A stretch of DNA of 64,000 nt from Pseudomonadota bacterium (lineage in GTDB: Bacteria > Desulfobacterota > Desulfobulbia > Desulfobulbales > SURF-16). A program made the translations under genes and the position numbers. Shown here in pieces: positions 8,269 through 17,708 of this stretch. Numbering within the stretch: position 1 is the stretch's first letter; each line of letters starts with the position of its first letter. The notes under the pieces were generated by a model. That model was not told where the DNA came from. It saw nothing but the letters and a program-made list of their open reading frames with translations, and did no database searches. Location: contig JAHJKA010000036.1 of NCBI GenBank assembly GCA_018822545.1, positions 1 to 64,000 of the forward strand, written 5' to 3'.

Positions 8269-9855
8269 TTATCCCTCTTTCCCGACAGTTTCCAGTTGCC
8301 GTTTGGATTGGTCAGAAGCCGCAGCATCGGCGCTCTCCCAGATAATCTCATATTTTTCCATGTGAATATCTTTCTGGGGAATAATGGTGAGGCTTTTTTT
8401 AATCTCATCCTCGAGATGATGGATGGTGACGGCCTCTTCTTTAAGCATCATGCCTGCCACCTTGGGATGGACCTTGATGGTGACACTGGGGCCGGAGATA
8501 TTTTTGGCGCCAAGAGAAATTCTGCGGAAAATCTCATAACAGACCGTGCGGTTGGACTTGAGCAGGCCATCGCCGCCGCAGTAGGGACAGGGCTCGCACA
8601 TCATGTTGACCAGATCTTCCCTGTTACGTTTCCTGGTCATCTGCACAAGACCAAATTCGGAGACCTTGAGGATATTCACCCGGCTCTTATCCTTCAACAC
8701 CGCCTCGCTGATGGCCCGAAACACCTCTTCCCGGTGGCCCTCCACCTCCATGTCGATGAAGTCGACGATGATGATGCCACCGATATTACGGAGCCTGAGC
8801 TGGTAGGCGATTTCGCGGACTGCCTCCATATTGGTCTTAAAAATGGTTTCCTCAAGATCTGTCTTGCCCACATAACGACCGGTATTAACATCGATCACCG
8901 TCAGGGCCTCGGTGTTCTCGATAATGATATAACCGCCACAACGTAGCCAGATCTTCTTATCGAGAGCCCTGCTGATATCCATCTCAACGCCGTAGGCATC
9001 AAAGATCGGCACGCCTTGGTCATACTTGAAAACCCGACTAAGCATATGGGGGGCAAAGGTCTGGATGAATTTCAGAACACGCTGATATGTTTTGGCATCA
9101 TCCACCACCAGACGATCGACATCGGCCGTGAAAGTATCACGCACCACCCGCAGGATGATATCAAGATCTTCATAAACCAGGCTCATGGGCGCGGTTTTTT
9201 GGGCAGTATCTTGAATCTCGCTCCAGACATGGAGAAGAAACTCCATGTCCGCCTCCAGATCTTCCCGGGTGGCGTCTTCTGCCACGGTGCGGACAATAAA
9301 ACCGGTACCGGCCGGTCGTAGTTCCTCGATATCGTTGCGCAGTCGTTGGCGCAAGGCCTCGTCTTCCATCTTGCGAGAGATGCCGATATGATCGGTCATG
9401 GGCATGAAGACAAGGTTACGGCACGGCAAGGTTATGTGACAGGTAAGCCTGGCACCCTTGGTGCCGATGGGCTCCTTGCAGATCTGGACAAGGATGTCCT
9501 GCCCCTCTTTAATAAGATCCTCAATGGATTTACCCGGGGTACGAACCCCCAGGGACTCAGGAGGTTCATTATCGCAACAAGCCGCGCCTTCGCCGCAATT
9601 TTTCAGTCTTTTCTCAAAGGAATCGGTGGAGATATGGATATCATCGACATAGAGAAAACCAGTGCGCTCCAGGCCAATATCAACAAAGGCGGCCTGCATG
9701 CCCGGCAGGACACGAACCACCTTGCCCAGATAGATATTACCCACCAGCCCTTTTTCAGTCGGTCTTTCAACATGAAACTCAACAAGGTTGCCATGTTCAA
9801 TAAGGGCGATACGCACCTCGTAGGAGGTGGCGTTTATAAGAAGATCAGTTGCCAT
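8269..9855 (-). CDS. rng: Ribonuclease G (RNase E/G family)
   Basis: Endoribonuclease for 5' maturation of 16S rRNA and mRNA decay. 528 residues: S1 domain (about 38-135), RNase-H-like and 5'-sensor regions, DNase-I-like catalytic core with metal aspartates D322 (IDVNTG) and D365 (VDFIDM), and the zinc-link CPYC at 423-426. There is no RNase E-type C-terminal scaffold. Inside the S1 domain, residues 85-107 form an extra loop with a cysteine group (NCGEGAACCD) not seen in E. coli RNase G. It ends 3 bases from the convergent cyclase gene, with no terminator between them. It lies downstream of the radical-SAM gene, a frequent pairing in this phylum. Confidence 0.95.
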   Translation of the reverse strand: MATDLLINATSYEVRIALIEHGNLVEFHVERPTEKGLVGNIYLGKVVRVLPGMQAAFVDIGLERTGFLYVDDIHISTDSFEKRLKNCGEGAACCDNEPPESLGVRTPGKSIEDLIKEGQDILVQICKEPIGTKGARLTCHITLPCRNLVFMPMTDHIGISRKMEDEALRQRLRNDIEELRPAGTGFIVRTVAEDATREDLEADMEFLLHVWSEIQDTAQKTAPMSLVYEDLDIILRVVRDTFTADVDRLVVDDAKTYQRVLKFIQTFAPHMLSRVFKYDQGVPIFDAYGVEMDISRALDKKIWLRCGGYIIIENTEALTVIDVNTGRYVGKTDLEETIFKTNMEAVREIAYQLRLRNIGGIIIVDFIDMEVEGHREEVFRAISEAVLKDKSRVNILKVSEFGLVQMTRKRNREDLVNMMCEPCPYCGGDGLLKSNRTVCYEIFRRISLGAKNISGPSVTIKVHPKVAGMMLKEEAVTIHHLEDEIKKSLTIIPQKDIHMEKYEIIWESADAAASDQSKRQLETVGKEG

Positions 9856-9888
9856 AATTTATAAAGGAGTACCGGTGGTTGCAATAGA

Positions 9889-12384
9889 TCAGCAAGCGGC
9901 CTTAAACCACTCCTTCACCACCCTGATTTGTATTAATTCCTGCTCGGACAGATCCAAAACCGTCCGGATAATTTCCAGGGGCTTGAGTGCCGCCTTGCTC
10001 ACCTCGGAAATCATCCGGAGCTCAACAGTCTTGTCATCAACAAGATGCAGACCAGTGACCTGTGAGCGCCCGTCAATGATGCGTTCCTTGCTTTTCCTGG
10101 TCACAGCCACAGGAAAGACGTCCGCCGCCATAAAGTCAGCGATGCGCTGATTTGCCGCAGGCAATGCCAATTGAAAGGTGTAACACGTTTCCACCTTTGC
10201 CGGAATCTTTTTTGAGTCGTCCTGACTTAATTCATGGACACGGAGACCCTCGGGCAACTCAGTGTTAATGGCGTCCAGCCACTCCTCCGGCTTGATTAAA
10301 GCGCTCAATTCCACAAAAAGGTACTCGGCCTTGCTCTCGGTACCAAGGGGCAGAGCCGGACTGAAAGACACCTTAGGTGATGGGTTAAAGCCCTTGGAAT
10401 AATGGAGCGGCAGGCCCGCCCGATTAAAAGCCCGAAAAAAGACCTGGAGCAGCTCAAGGTGGGAGAGCAGGCGGGAGCGACCCAGCCTGGAATAATCGAG
10501 GCGATAAAAGAAATGCCCCTCACCATCCTCGCCGAGATCATCGCTCTCTTTCTCTCCCGACCAGTCGGGTTCATCCTTACAGGTCCGTGGAAACACGGTC
10601 TTAAAATCGCACAGACCGCATTTCTGGCAGCCATGCACCCGGCAATCAGGGGTATAGGCCCCCTCCAGGGCTCTGGTATACTCAACCTTGATAAAGTCAG
10701 GATCCACCCCGCAGTCCAGATGATCCCAGGGCAGGGGCGCATCCATATCACGGCGGCCAAGATAGCTGTCGAGATCAAGGCTCAGGGCTGCTGCCGCCTG
10801 GCGCCAGGTATCAAGGCGCAAATGATCATTCCAGGCGTCAAAACGAGCACCACGCTGCCAGGCCTCGATAATAAGGGCAGAAAGCCTGCGGTCTCCCCTG
10901 GCAAAAACACCCTCAAGAAAACTCTGGCGGGGATCGCCCCAGCGCAGCTGCAGACCGTTGTCGCGCAATTTCGCTTTCAGAAAATCAATGCGGGCAAACC
11001 CCTCATCAACATTAAGCTGCGGTTCCCATTGAAAGGGGGTATGGGGCTTGGGCACGAAGGTGGCGGCGCTCACCGTAATCTTGCGGCCCGGCCCGGAGCC
11101 GGCCCGCAAACCTTTCAGAGCCAACTCCGGAATGGCAGCCAGATCTTCTTGCGTCTCGGTGGGCAGGCCGAACATGAAATAAAACTTAATCACTTTCCAG
11201 CCCAGACCAAAGGCCGAAGCGCAGGTGGCCAGGAGATCCTCTTCAGTGATCCCCTTATTAATCACCTCACGAAGGCGATCGGTGCCGGCCTCCGGGGCCA
11301 CGGTAAAACCGGTCTTCCGCACCCTCTTGATCTGCTCCATGATTTCCGGAGTCAGGGTGCCCACCCGCATGGAGGGCATGGAGACCGACACCCGGCGCTT
11401 GGCAAAGGTGTCCATCAACTTGACAAGCAACGGCCCCAGACAGGAATAATCGCCGGTGGAAAGCGACAGCAAGGCAAGCTCCTCAAAGCCGCTGGCCCCG
11501 ATGCCTTCTTTGGCAAGACGCAGCACCTGCTCCGGGGTACGCTCCCGCACCGGCCGGTAAATCATGCCGGCCTGACAGAAACGGCACCCGCGGGTGCAAC
11601 CGCGAGCAAGCTCGATGCCTAAACGATCATGGACGATTTTATTAAAGGGCACCAGCGGGTCAGGGGCCGGATCGCTCGTCAATTCCGCCAAAATCCGCCG
11701 CCGCACCTTTTCATAACCGGCCTTGAGCGGCTTCATGCCTTTAAAAGCATGGGCTGCGTCATATTGCGGTTCAAAAAAGGACGGTACATAGATACCTTCG
11801 ATTGCCGACAGGCCGACCAGCACCTCCTGCCGTGTCGCCCCTTCTTTCTTGGCAGCAAGCAGAAAGTCACTGATCTCGACAATGGCCTCTTCGCCATCAC
11901 CCAGCAAGATGGCATCAATAAAATCAGCCACCGGTTCGGGATGAAAGGCCCCCGGGCCGCCACCAAGAACGAGGGGATGATCTTCGTTCCGGTCCTTGCT
12001 GTAAAAAGGCATTCCAGCCAGATCAAGGATGGTGAGGATATTGGAAAAGCAGAGCTCATAGGGCAGGGTAAAGGCCAGCACATCAAAATCAAGGGGTTGA
12101 TGGCGCGATTCCAGACTAAACAGAGGCGTCTTGGTCTGCCGCAACAAATCTTCAAGATCCGTATCAGGGGCATAGACCCGTTCGGCCAGGAGATCTGGCC
12201 GTTTATTAATAATATGATAGAGGATCTGCAAGCCTTGATGGGACATGCCGATTTCATACATATCAGGGAAGGCCAAAAGATAGCGCACAGAGACATCCTG
12301 CCACTTTTTGACCGACGCATTAAATTCGTTGCCGCAATACCTGCTTGGCTTGCGGACCAAAGGAAGAAGCTGTTCTGGATTCAC
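9889..12384 (-). CDS. B12-binding radical SAM protein fused to TIGR03936-type domain
   Basis: TIGR03960-type protein of 831 residues: a cobalamin-binding-like domain (about 30-180), a radical SAM core with the Fe-S cysteines C263, C267 and C270 in CTRGCRFC, then an additional cysteine cluster (DCRVHGCQKCGLC) and a C-terminal TIGR03936/DUF2344 domain beginning RLDYSRLGRSRLLSHLEL. Adjacency to an RNase G gene is typical and the C-terminal domain has been suspected to act on RNA or ribosomes, but no reaction is established. The start codon is GTG (12384) with no strong ribosome binding site and no alternative upstream in frame. Transcribed with rng (33-base gap). Confidence 0.9.
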   Translation of the reverse strand: MNPEQLLPLVRKPSRYCGNEFNASVKKWQDVSVRYLLAFPDMYEIGMSHQGLQILYHIINKRPDLLAERVYAPDTDLEDLLRQTKTPLFSLESRHQPLDFDVLAFTLPYELCFSNILTILDLAGMPFYSKDRNEDHPLVLGGGPGAFHPEPVADFIDAILLGDGEEAIVEISDFLLAAKKEGATRQEVLVGLSAIEGIYVPSFFEPQYDAAHAFKGMKPLKAGYEKVRRRILAELTSDPAPDPLVPFNKIVHDRLGIELARGCTRGCRFCQAGMIYRPVRERTPEQVLRLAKEGIGASGFEELALLSLSTGDYSCLGPLLVKLMDTFAKRRVSVSMPSMRVGTLTPEIMEQIKRVRKTGFTVAPEAGTDRLREVINKGITEEDLLATCASAFGLGWKVIKFYFMFGLPTETQEDLAAIPELALKGLRAGSGPGRKITVSAATFVPKPHTPFQWEPQLNVDEGFARIDFLKAKLRDNGLQLRWGDPRQSFLEGVFARGDRRLSALIIEAWQRGARFDAWNDHLRLDTWRQAAAALSLDLDSYLGRRDMDAPLPWDHLDCGVDPDFIKVEYTRALEGAYTPDCRVHGCQKCGLCDFKTVFPRTCKDEPDWSGEKESDDLGEDGEGHFFYRLDYSRLGRSRLLSHLELLQVFFRAFNRAGLPLHYSKGFNPSPKVSFSPALPLGTESKAEYLFVELSALIKPEEWLDAINTELPEGLRVHELSQDDSKKIPAKVETCYTFQLALPAANQRIADFMAADVFPVAVTRKSKERIIDGRSQVTGLHLVDDKTVELRMISEVSKAALKPLEIIRTVLDLSEQELIQIRVVKEWFKAAC

Positions 12385-12478
12385 AATATTTTAGGGGCTA
12401 AATCAGAAGACGGTGACTTTTAGAGGGCCGAAGGAAAAAGGCCTGGCCATCTAAAACCCATAAGAGAAAAACGCTGTT

Positions 12479-13270
12479 CTACTCCACCAGCACCTCTTTA
12501 AAGCTTGCTGGAGGAGAATAATCAAAATCCTGGAGGGAAAGTGCCGCATCCTCAAGGAGATCGTCAAGACGAATCTCCATGGTGGAGTCAAGGGTCAGCG
12601 ACGTTACGGTGATGTGGCGCGGCACTTCGCACTCGCCCGCCCCATACTGATCGTAGAGGATATTCAAGATTCGTTTACCCTCACCAGTTAAAACGATGTG
12701 CCGCCTAATCTGCAGGGTCTCTGGATCAAAAAGGACCAAGGCTTTCCTTTCGTCGTCATAAAGCAGTTCCACCCAATAACCACTTTCTGCATCGCGGCTC
12801 ACCTGGGTCAAAAGGACCGGTCCGGGCTGCAGTCGACCAATCAACCAATAATAAGAAAACGTGGGAATGAAGCCCTCCGGGGTATATTTGGCAAAGGTGT
12901 CGCTGTCGACATCGCCGCTATATACCGTTTTCTCCATGGTGGAAACGTAGCGAAACTGCTCGCCATTGGTGGTAAAGATCGCCAGCGGTTGGCCAAGAGG
13001 ATTGACCCCGACAAATTTCACATAGGAGGGGCTCATGGCCTGCACATAGCCGGAAACAGCACCCGAGTAGAGGAGATTCTTCAGAGAGACATGAACAGCG
13101 CCATCAAGGCAGCAATGGCATTTATGCTGCTGGGCAACCATCTCCTTGAAACGCTCACGAATCTCGTTATTTTCCTGGCGACTGATCCCAAAGAGATTGG
13201 GCATGGTCACGCAGCCCGACAACAGGAAAAGACAGCAGACAAATGGTAGACATCCCTTAAAAAAACGCAT
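12479..13270 (-). CDS. Outer-membrane lipoprotein, DUF4292/LolB-like
   Basis: The N-terminus MRFFKGCLPFVCCLFLLSGC has a lipobox (LSGC, Cys20), so the mature protein should be lipid-anchored with no Asp at +2. The rest is a single beta-rich domain of about 240 residues (FRYVSTMEKTVYSGD, GYWVELLYDDERKALVLFDPETLQIRRH), resembling the DUF4292 half-barrel related to LolA/LolB lipid-binding proteins. It starts 6 bases after the stop of the TPR lipoprotein gene, so the two are co-transcribed and may act together at the outer membrane. Function is not established. Confidence 0.75.
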   Translation of the reverse strand: MRFFKGCLPFVCCLFLLSGCVTMPNLFGISRQENNEIRERFKEMVAQQHKCHCCLDGAVHVSLKNLLYSGAVSGYVQAMSPSYVKFVGVNPLGQPLAIFTTNGEQFRYVSTMEKTVYSGDVDSDTFAKYTPEGFIPTFSYYWLIGRLQPGPVLLTQVSRDAESGYWVELLYDDERKALVLFDPETLQIRRHIVLTGEGKRILNILYDQYGAGECEVPRHITVTSLTLDSTMEIRLDDLLEDAALSLQDFDYSPPASFKEVLVE

Positions 13271-13276
13271 AGAAGC

Positions 13277-14998
13277 CTATCGATCTCCCTCTTTGGCCTC
13301 TTCAAGCTTACGGCGTGCTATGGCCCTCTGCTTGGCATCTTTATATAATTCCACGGCCTTCTTGTACCGTTCCGCCGCCTTGGTGAACTCGCCGATTTGC
13401 ATATAGGCGTCACCCAGGTGTTCATTCATGGTGGGATCTTCCGGCTGCAACTCGCAGGCCTTGGCAAGCTCGACCACCGCCTGCTTAAATTCTCCCCGCT
13501 TATAGTAAACCCATCCCAGCGAATCGCGGACAAAGCCATCCTCGGGCCGGGCAGCCACGGCTCGGCTGATGTAATCAAGGGCCTGATCAAGATTAATCTC
13601 GGCATCGGCCCAGGTGTAGCCCACATAATTAAGGGCATAGGGATCATCCGGGTCAATCTCCAGAACCTTGGTCATGTACTGCATGGCCTCCTTCTGGCGT
13701 CCTATCCTGTCCATGAACAGCCCGTACTCAAACCAGACCCGGCTCTCCTCAGGAAAGGCCAGAATGGCGCGTTCAAAAACCGCCACCCCCTTGTCAATCT
13801 CTTTCGTCTTGTGATAGACCGCCGCAAGCAGATAGAAAAAGCTCTGATGCTGTGCAGAACTCACCTGCAGGGCGTTCTCTAGAATCTTCGCCGCCTCTGA
13901 CAGTTTATCCTCCTCCTGATAGAGGCGAACCAGCATCAGGATAGCATCCTCATACTCCTTGGACTCAACCGGCACCTGGGCCAACACCTTCTTGGCACCT
14001 TTCGCGTCCCCGGCCTCGTAATAGGCCAGGGCCATCAGCGGCCGGACAATATCCATCTGGGGATAGGCAACCAGCATCCGCCCAAAATGGTGAATGGCCT
14101 CTTTATATTTCTTCTGTTCAAGAAAAAGGCGGCCAATGGCAAGGTCTACCTTTTCAGGCTCCTGGCTGGTTTTTTTCAGGGCCTCAAGTTCCAACACCGC
14201 CTGTTCAGGCTTACCAAGCAGCATATACAGACCCGCCAGTTTACGACGACAGGTCTCGTTATCGGGTTCTTCCTCAAGAAGTTTCGTATAGAGTTCAACC
14301 GCCTTATCGTAATCCCTGATCTGCTCATAGAATTCTGCCGCATCAAGGGCCTGGAGAAAAGACCAATTCAGAGCAAGAACCTTTTCATACATGGTTCTGG
14401 CCAGTTCAATCTCGCCCATGGTCCGGTACAACCGGGCCAGCATCACTGAACCGGAGTAGGAGTCAGGCTCCTGGGCCACATGTTTTTCAAGGGCAACACG
14501 GGCCTCATCCAAACGATCATGGCGGAAATAAAGATAACCCAGAGTCAGGCGGCTGTGATTATCCTTGGGATCATCGCTGATATTTTTCTTTAAGATCTCA
14601 ATGGCCTTATCCGTTTTGCCAAGATTCTCAAAGATGCCGGCGAGTTCAAGACGGGCGCGGTTATCGTTGGGTGAGTTCTCAAGAATTTTGTCAAGCTGGA
14701 CACTGGCCTGCTCCTTTTTGTCCATGGCAATGAGCAGATAGGCCAGACGCTGGTGGAGATAGGTGGAATGCTGGTCACAGACCAGGGCCTTGGTATAGGC
14801 ATCCTGTGCCTCTTCAAGGCGTCCTGCCATCTCGGCAAAACGACCCCATGAAAAATAGAAATAGGCGCAGGAAGGATCATCCGGCTCGGCAGCAGCAATC
14901 TCCTCAGGCGTGAGAGTACGGTGCCCGGCACAACCAGTCAGGAGCACGATCAGCAAAAGCAAAGCAGCCGGTATGGAAAACAGCGTTCGGTAGTTCAT
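13277..14998 (-). CDS. TPR-repeat lipoprotein
   Basis: Lipobox LLTGC (Cys at about residue 23) after a hydrophobic leader. The remaining 550 residues are nearly continuous tetratricopeptide repeats, about a dozen, for example AYTKALVCDQHSTYLHQRLAYLLIA and KVLEIDPDDPYALNYVGYTWAD. The ...EINLDQALDYISRAV stretch near the end is common in exported TPR lipoproteins of Desulfobacterota. Likely a periplasmic scaffold anchored in the inner leaflet of the outer membrane. Heads the operon TPR lipoprotein, DUF4292 lipoprotein, radical SAM, rng. No catalytic motif is visible and no specific partner can be named. Confidence 0.85.
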   Translation of the reverse strand: MNYRTLFSIPAALLLLIVLLTGCAGHRTLTPEEIAAAEPDDPSCAYFYFSWGRFAEMAGRLEEAQDAYTKALVCDQHSTYLHQRLAYLLIAMDKKEQASVQLDKILENSPNDNRARLELAGIFENLGKTDKAIEILKKNISDDPKDNHSRLTLGYLYFRHDRLDEARVALEKHVAQEPDSYSGSVMLARLYRTMGEIELARTMYEKVLALNWSFLQALDAAEFYEQIRDYDKAVELYTKLLEEEPDNETCRRKLAGLYMLLGKPEQAVLELEALKKTSQEPEKVDLAIGRLFLEQKKYKEAIHHFGRMLVAYPQMDIVRPLMALAYYEAGDAKGAKKVLAQVPVESKEYEDAILMLVRLYQEEDKLSEAAKILENALQVSSAQHQSFFYLLAAVYHKTKEIDKGVAVFERAILAFPEESRVWFEYGLFMDRIGRQKEAMQYMTKVLEIDPDDPYALNYVGYTWADAEINLDQALDYISRAVAARPEDGFVRDSLGWVYYKRGEFKQAVVELAKACELQPEDPTMNEHLGDAYMQIGEFTKAAERYKKAVELYKDAKQRAIARRKLEEAKEGDR

Positions 14999-15117
14999 AG
15001 AGTCCTTAAAAATGTTTCGACGACACTCTCTATGGTGAGTAGCAATTTAAGGCCACCTTGAACAAAGCCTCTTTTCAAGGCACCCTTATAAACAAAGAGT
15101 TCCATTCTATCGTGAAT

Positions 15118-15696
15118 CTAGAAAGGGGTAAAGCACTTCTCTTGGATAAAAAGACATCGTTTGGTAATGGCGATACAGTTTCGGGGCATTACCGAGAACG
15201 TCACCTGCTGGCGCTCATCAAGACAGAGACCAAGAACCAGGGTATTGAGATGTTCGATATAGGCCTCGTTCAAGGCCGCCTTGCCCGGGGCGGCAATGAG
15301 AGGGATACCGGGCTGCACCACACAGAGGCGGCCAAAATAATGGTTGGTGGCTGCAAAACAATTCTGCACATACTGCTGGAGGGCCTCAAACTCGACCACG
15401 GTACGACCCTGAATATCTCCCAGGGTATAGGCCAACATATCAAGGGGCGTCCGGTCGGTGATAAAATGACGATGCAGGGACCAGATCTCCTCAGCAGCCC
15501 TAAGCACCTTGTCCTGAATCCACAGCCGAGTGGCAAAATCCATGGGCGAAGAGGGCTTAAGACCATGGGTGGCAAAGACGGCGCTGGTGGTGGTCTCCAC
15601 AAAGGGGATGTCATTATCAATGGCAAGTTTTTTGGCTGTGGTGGTTTTGCCGGTACGATGGCTGCCGCACAGGCCGATGCCCGAATATGTGGTCAC
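15118..15696 (-). CDS. Small P-loop NTPase (AAA_28/kinase-like)
   Basis: 192 residues with P-loop GSHRTGKTT at about 11-19 and a DRTPLDML segment that could be the lid or Walker B region. The pattern resembles AAA_28 and NadR-kinase-like small NTPases that phosphorylate small molecules. The GTG start overlaps the pdxA stop (GTGA), so translation is coupled to pyridoxal-phosphate synthesis. A role tied to PLP or nucleotide salvage would be a guess. The C-terminus (RCLFIQEKCFTPF) shows no known motif. It is the last gene of the 22.2-15.1 kb minus-strand run. Confidence 0.75.
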   Translation of the reverse strand: MTTYSGIGLCGSHRTGKTTTAKKLAIDNDIPFVETTTSAVFATHGLKPSSPMDFATRLWIQDKVLRAAEEIWSLHRHFITDRTPLDMLAYTLGDIQGRTVVEFEALQQYVQNCFAATNHYFGRLCVVQPGIPLIAAPGKAALNEAYIEHLNTLVLGLCLDERQQVTFSVMPRNCIAITKRCLFIQEKCFTPF

Positions 15697-16709
15697 GATA
15701 CGCTTTTCCTGGTCCGATTTTGATAAATCTGCTTGGCCATGGCACAGGCGGCCTGCAGGCTGGTCGCACTGGCCACACCCAGGCCTGCGATATCATAGGC
15801 TGTGCCATGATCAACCGAAGTGCGAACAATGGGCAGCCCTAAGGTAACATTGACGCCATCACTGAAATGCAGGAGTTTGAAGGGGATCAACCCCTGGTCA
15901 TGATACATGCAGACAACCGCGTCAAAATGGCCCTGACTCGCCCTGTGAAAAACTGTGTCCGGCGGAAAAGGTCCCTGAACATTTTTAGCTTCTGCCCTGG
16001 CCGCAGCAATGGCCGGCGCAATCACATCCAACTCCTCGCTGCCGAACAGGGCATCCTCCCCGGCATGGGGATTAAGGCCGGCCACAGCCAGACGCGGCGC
16101 GGCAATGGCGAAATCATCATGGAGTGCCTGCCAGGTAATGTCAATCATCGCGGACACCGCTGCCGTGGTTACCATTTTCGGTACCGAGGCAAGAGCCGTA
16201 TGGATGGTGACAAGGGTCACGCGCAGGGCAGTACCGGCCATCATCATGGCAAAACGCTCAGTTTTGCAGAGCTTAGCAAGCATCTCGGTGTGGCCGGGAA
16301 AGTGGTAGCCCCCCTCATTGAGGGCCCTCTTGGTGATGGGGCAAGTCACCACAGCACTGGCACTGCCGCCTTGCACAAGGGCCACCGCCTCTTCAATATA
16401 GCGCCCCATGGCACGGCCTGTCTTCTTGCTTGGCTTGCCCCAGTGCAGATCATCTCTGGAAAGTGCTGCATCCGCGGGGGTATAGAGAGGGATGGTACCG
16501 GGCTTTAACGCATCTCCGGGCTGCCAAGGGCTAAGGGGTGCGGCAAGGCCTGTCTCTGCGGCACACCACGCCAGGGCCTCGCCATCGCCGATCACCACAG
16601 CGTTGTTTTGGCCTGCAGCAAAAAGCTTGAGAATCAGTTCCGGGCCAACTCCCACCGGGCAACCCATGGTGATGGCAATGGGCTTTATGTCTGAAACTGA
16701 TCCATTCAT
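15693..16709 (-). CDS. pdxA: 4-hydroxythreonine-4-phosphate dehydrogenase (PdxA)
   Basis: NAD-dependent oxidation and decarboxylation of 4-phosphohydroxythreonine in the DXP-dependent vitamin B6 pathway. 338 residues with the family's metal-histidine segments FPGHTEM, ALHDDF and YHDQGLIPFK, plus VRTSVDHGTAYDIAG near the end. The usual GDPAGIGPE near the N-terminus reads GCPVGVGPE here, so the aspartate is replaced by cysteine. Variants of this kind occur among PdxA-like proteins of anaerobes, so function is probably kept, but it could be a PdxA2-type paralogue acting on another phospho-acid. Overlaps the downstream NTPase gene by 4 bases and follows yraN after 6 bases. Confidence 0.9.
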   Translation of the reverse strand: MNGSVSDIKPIAITMGCPVGVGPELILKLFAAGQNNAVVIGDGEALAWCAAETGLAAPLSPWQPGDALKPGTIPLYTPADAALSRDDLHWGKPSKKTGRAMGRYIEEAVALVQGGSASAVVTCPITKRALNEGGYHFPGHTEMLAKLCKTERFAMMMAGTALRVTLVTIHTALASVPKMVTTAAVSAMIDITWQALHDDFAIAAPRLAVAGLNPHAGEDALFGSEELDVIAPAIAAARAEAKNVQGPFPPDTVFHRASQGHFDAVVCMYHDQGLIPFKLLHFSDGVNVTLGLPIVRTSVDHGTAYDIAGLGVASATSLQAACAMAKQIYQNRTRKSVS

Positions 16710-16715
16710 AATCTG

Positions 16716-17078
16716 TCAACTGGCATCAAAGGCATTTTTTATATGTTCAATGTGGACGCTGTCACCAAGGAGGATACCGATCACATCAAAACGAATCGGT
16801 TCTTCAAAGCCGTCATGTTTGAGAAGATACTCCTTGGCTACCCGGACAATCTGCCGGCATTTCCGGGAATCGACAGCCTCCAGGCCAGAACCGAAATCCG
16901 AACCGGAACGGGTCTTGACCTCGATAAAAACCAGTTCCTTTTTATCCCTGGCAACAAGATCAAGCTCGCCACAGCGGGTCCGGAAGTTACGTTCCACGAT
17001 AACCACACCCTGCTTCTCAAGAAATTGGGCAGCAAGCCTCTCACCTTCCCTGCCAAGAGCCTTGCCCTTCAATACCAT
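16716..17078 (-). CDS. yraN: YraN/UPF0102 family nuclease-like protein
   Basis: 120-residue protein of the UPF0102 family, which has a Holliday-junction-resolvase-like fold. GELDLVARDKKELVFIEVKTRS contains the D...ExK catalytic pattern of PD-(D/E)xK nucleases. I chose the ATG at 17078, which overlaps the rnhB stop as TGATG. A longer frame to 17126 would intrude 49 bases into rnhB and lacks family similarity. The position between rnhB and pdxA matches the frequent rnhB-yraN pairing. Cellular role is not settled. Confidence 0.9.
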   Translation of the reverse strand: MVLKGKALGREGERLAAQFLEKQGVVIVERNFRTRCGELDLVARDKKELVFIEVKTRSGSDFGSGLEAVDSRKCRQIVRVAKEYLLKHDGFEEPIRFDVIGILLGDSVHIEHIKNAFDAS

Positions 17079-17698
17079 CAGACATGCTCCAGAACGCCTT
17101 TGAAGGTCAGGCGATGAATGGGACAAGGGCCGTGCTGGGCAACAAGGGCCTTATGGGCCTTGGTCGGGTACCCCTTATGCTGTCTGAAATTATAGAGGGG
17201 GTATTCTTCGTCAAAGCTGAGCATCAACCTGTCCCTGGTAACCTTGGCGACCACGGAGGCGGCGGCAATGGAGGCGCTCTTGCTCTCTCCCTTGACCAGG
17301 GCCTGCTGGGGCAAATCCATTTTAATGGTAAATTTACCGTCGACAAGCAAAAAGGCGGCGGCATGGCAAAGCTGCTCCACCGCCCTTTTCATGGCCAGAA
17401 GCGAGGCCTGCAGGATGTTTATTTCATCAATCTCCTGGGCCGAGCAAATCCCCACAGCCATAGGAACATGAAGTTCCTCAAGAAGAGCAAACACCCGGTC
17501 GCGCCCTTTTTCTGTTAATTTCTTCGAATCCTTAAACGGGCTGTAATCAAGGTCAACAGGCAGGATAACGGCGGCCGCCACCACCGGTCCGGCCAAGGGA
17601 CCACGACCAGCTTCATCAACACCGGCAACCGGAACGAAGCCCTCCTGATGAAGGCGGCGTTCAAAGGAAAAAGTATCGATGATCGATTTGCCATCCAT
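17078..17698 (-). CDS. rnhB: Ribonuclease HII
   Basis: Cleaves RNA in RNA-DNA hybrids and at single ribonucleotides. 206 residues from the ATG at 17698 (MDGKSIIDTF), with GVDEAGRGPLAGPVVAAAV carrying the first catalytic Asp-Glu, followed by DSKKLTEKGR and a later SASIAAASVVAKVTRD motif, all typical of RNase HII. The frame extends upstream to a GTG at 17743, but that codon lies inside the terminator hairpin at 17709-17758, so it is not used. The remaining leader has no clear ribosome binding site, so expression may rely on read-through from rplS or on weak initiation. Confidence 0.94.
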   Translation of the reverse strand: MDGKSIIDTFSFERRLHQEGFVPVAGVDEAGRGPLAGPVVAAAVILPVDLDYSPFKDSKKLTEKGRDRVFALLEELHVPMAVGICSAQEIDEINILQASLLAMKRAVEQLCHAAAFLLVDGKFTIKMDLPQQALVKGESKSASIAAASVVAKVTRDRLMLSFDEEYPLYNFRQHKGYPTKAHKALVAQHGPCPIHRLTFKGVLEHV

Positions 17699-17708
17699 GG
17701 CTATCACA

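Noticed and set aside
10402..11622. A 406-codon open frame on the plus strand
   Set aside because: It is antisense to the radical-SAM gene, whose motifs are unmistakable. Its translation is low in recognisable features, with no ribosome binding site and no family resemblance.
16009..16308. Plus-strand frames opposite pdxA
   Set aside because: Antisense shadows of a gene with clear PdxA motifs.
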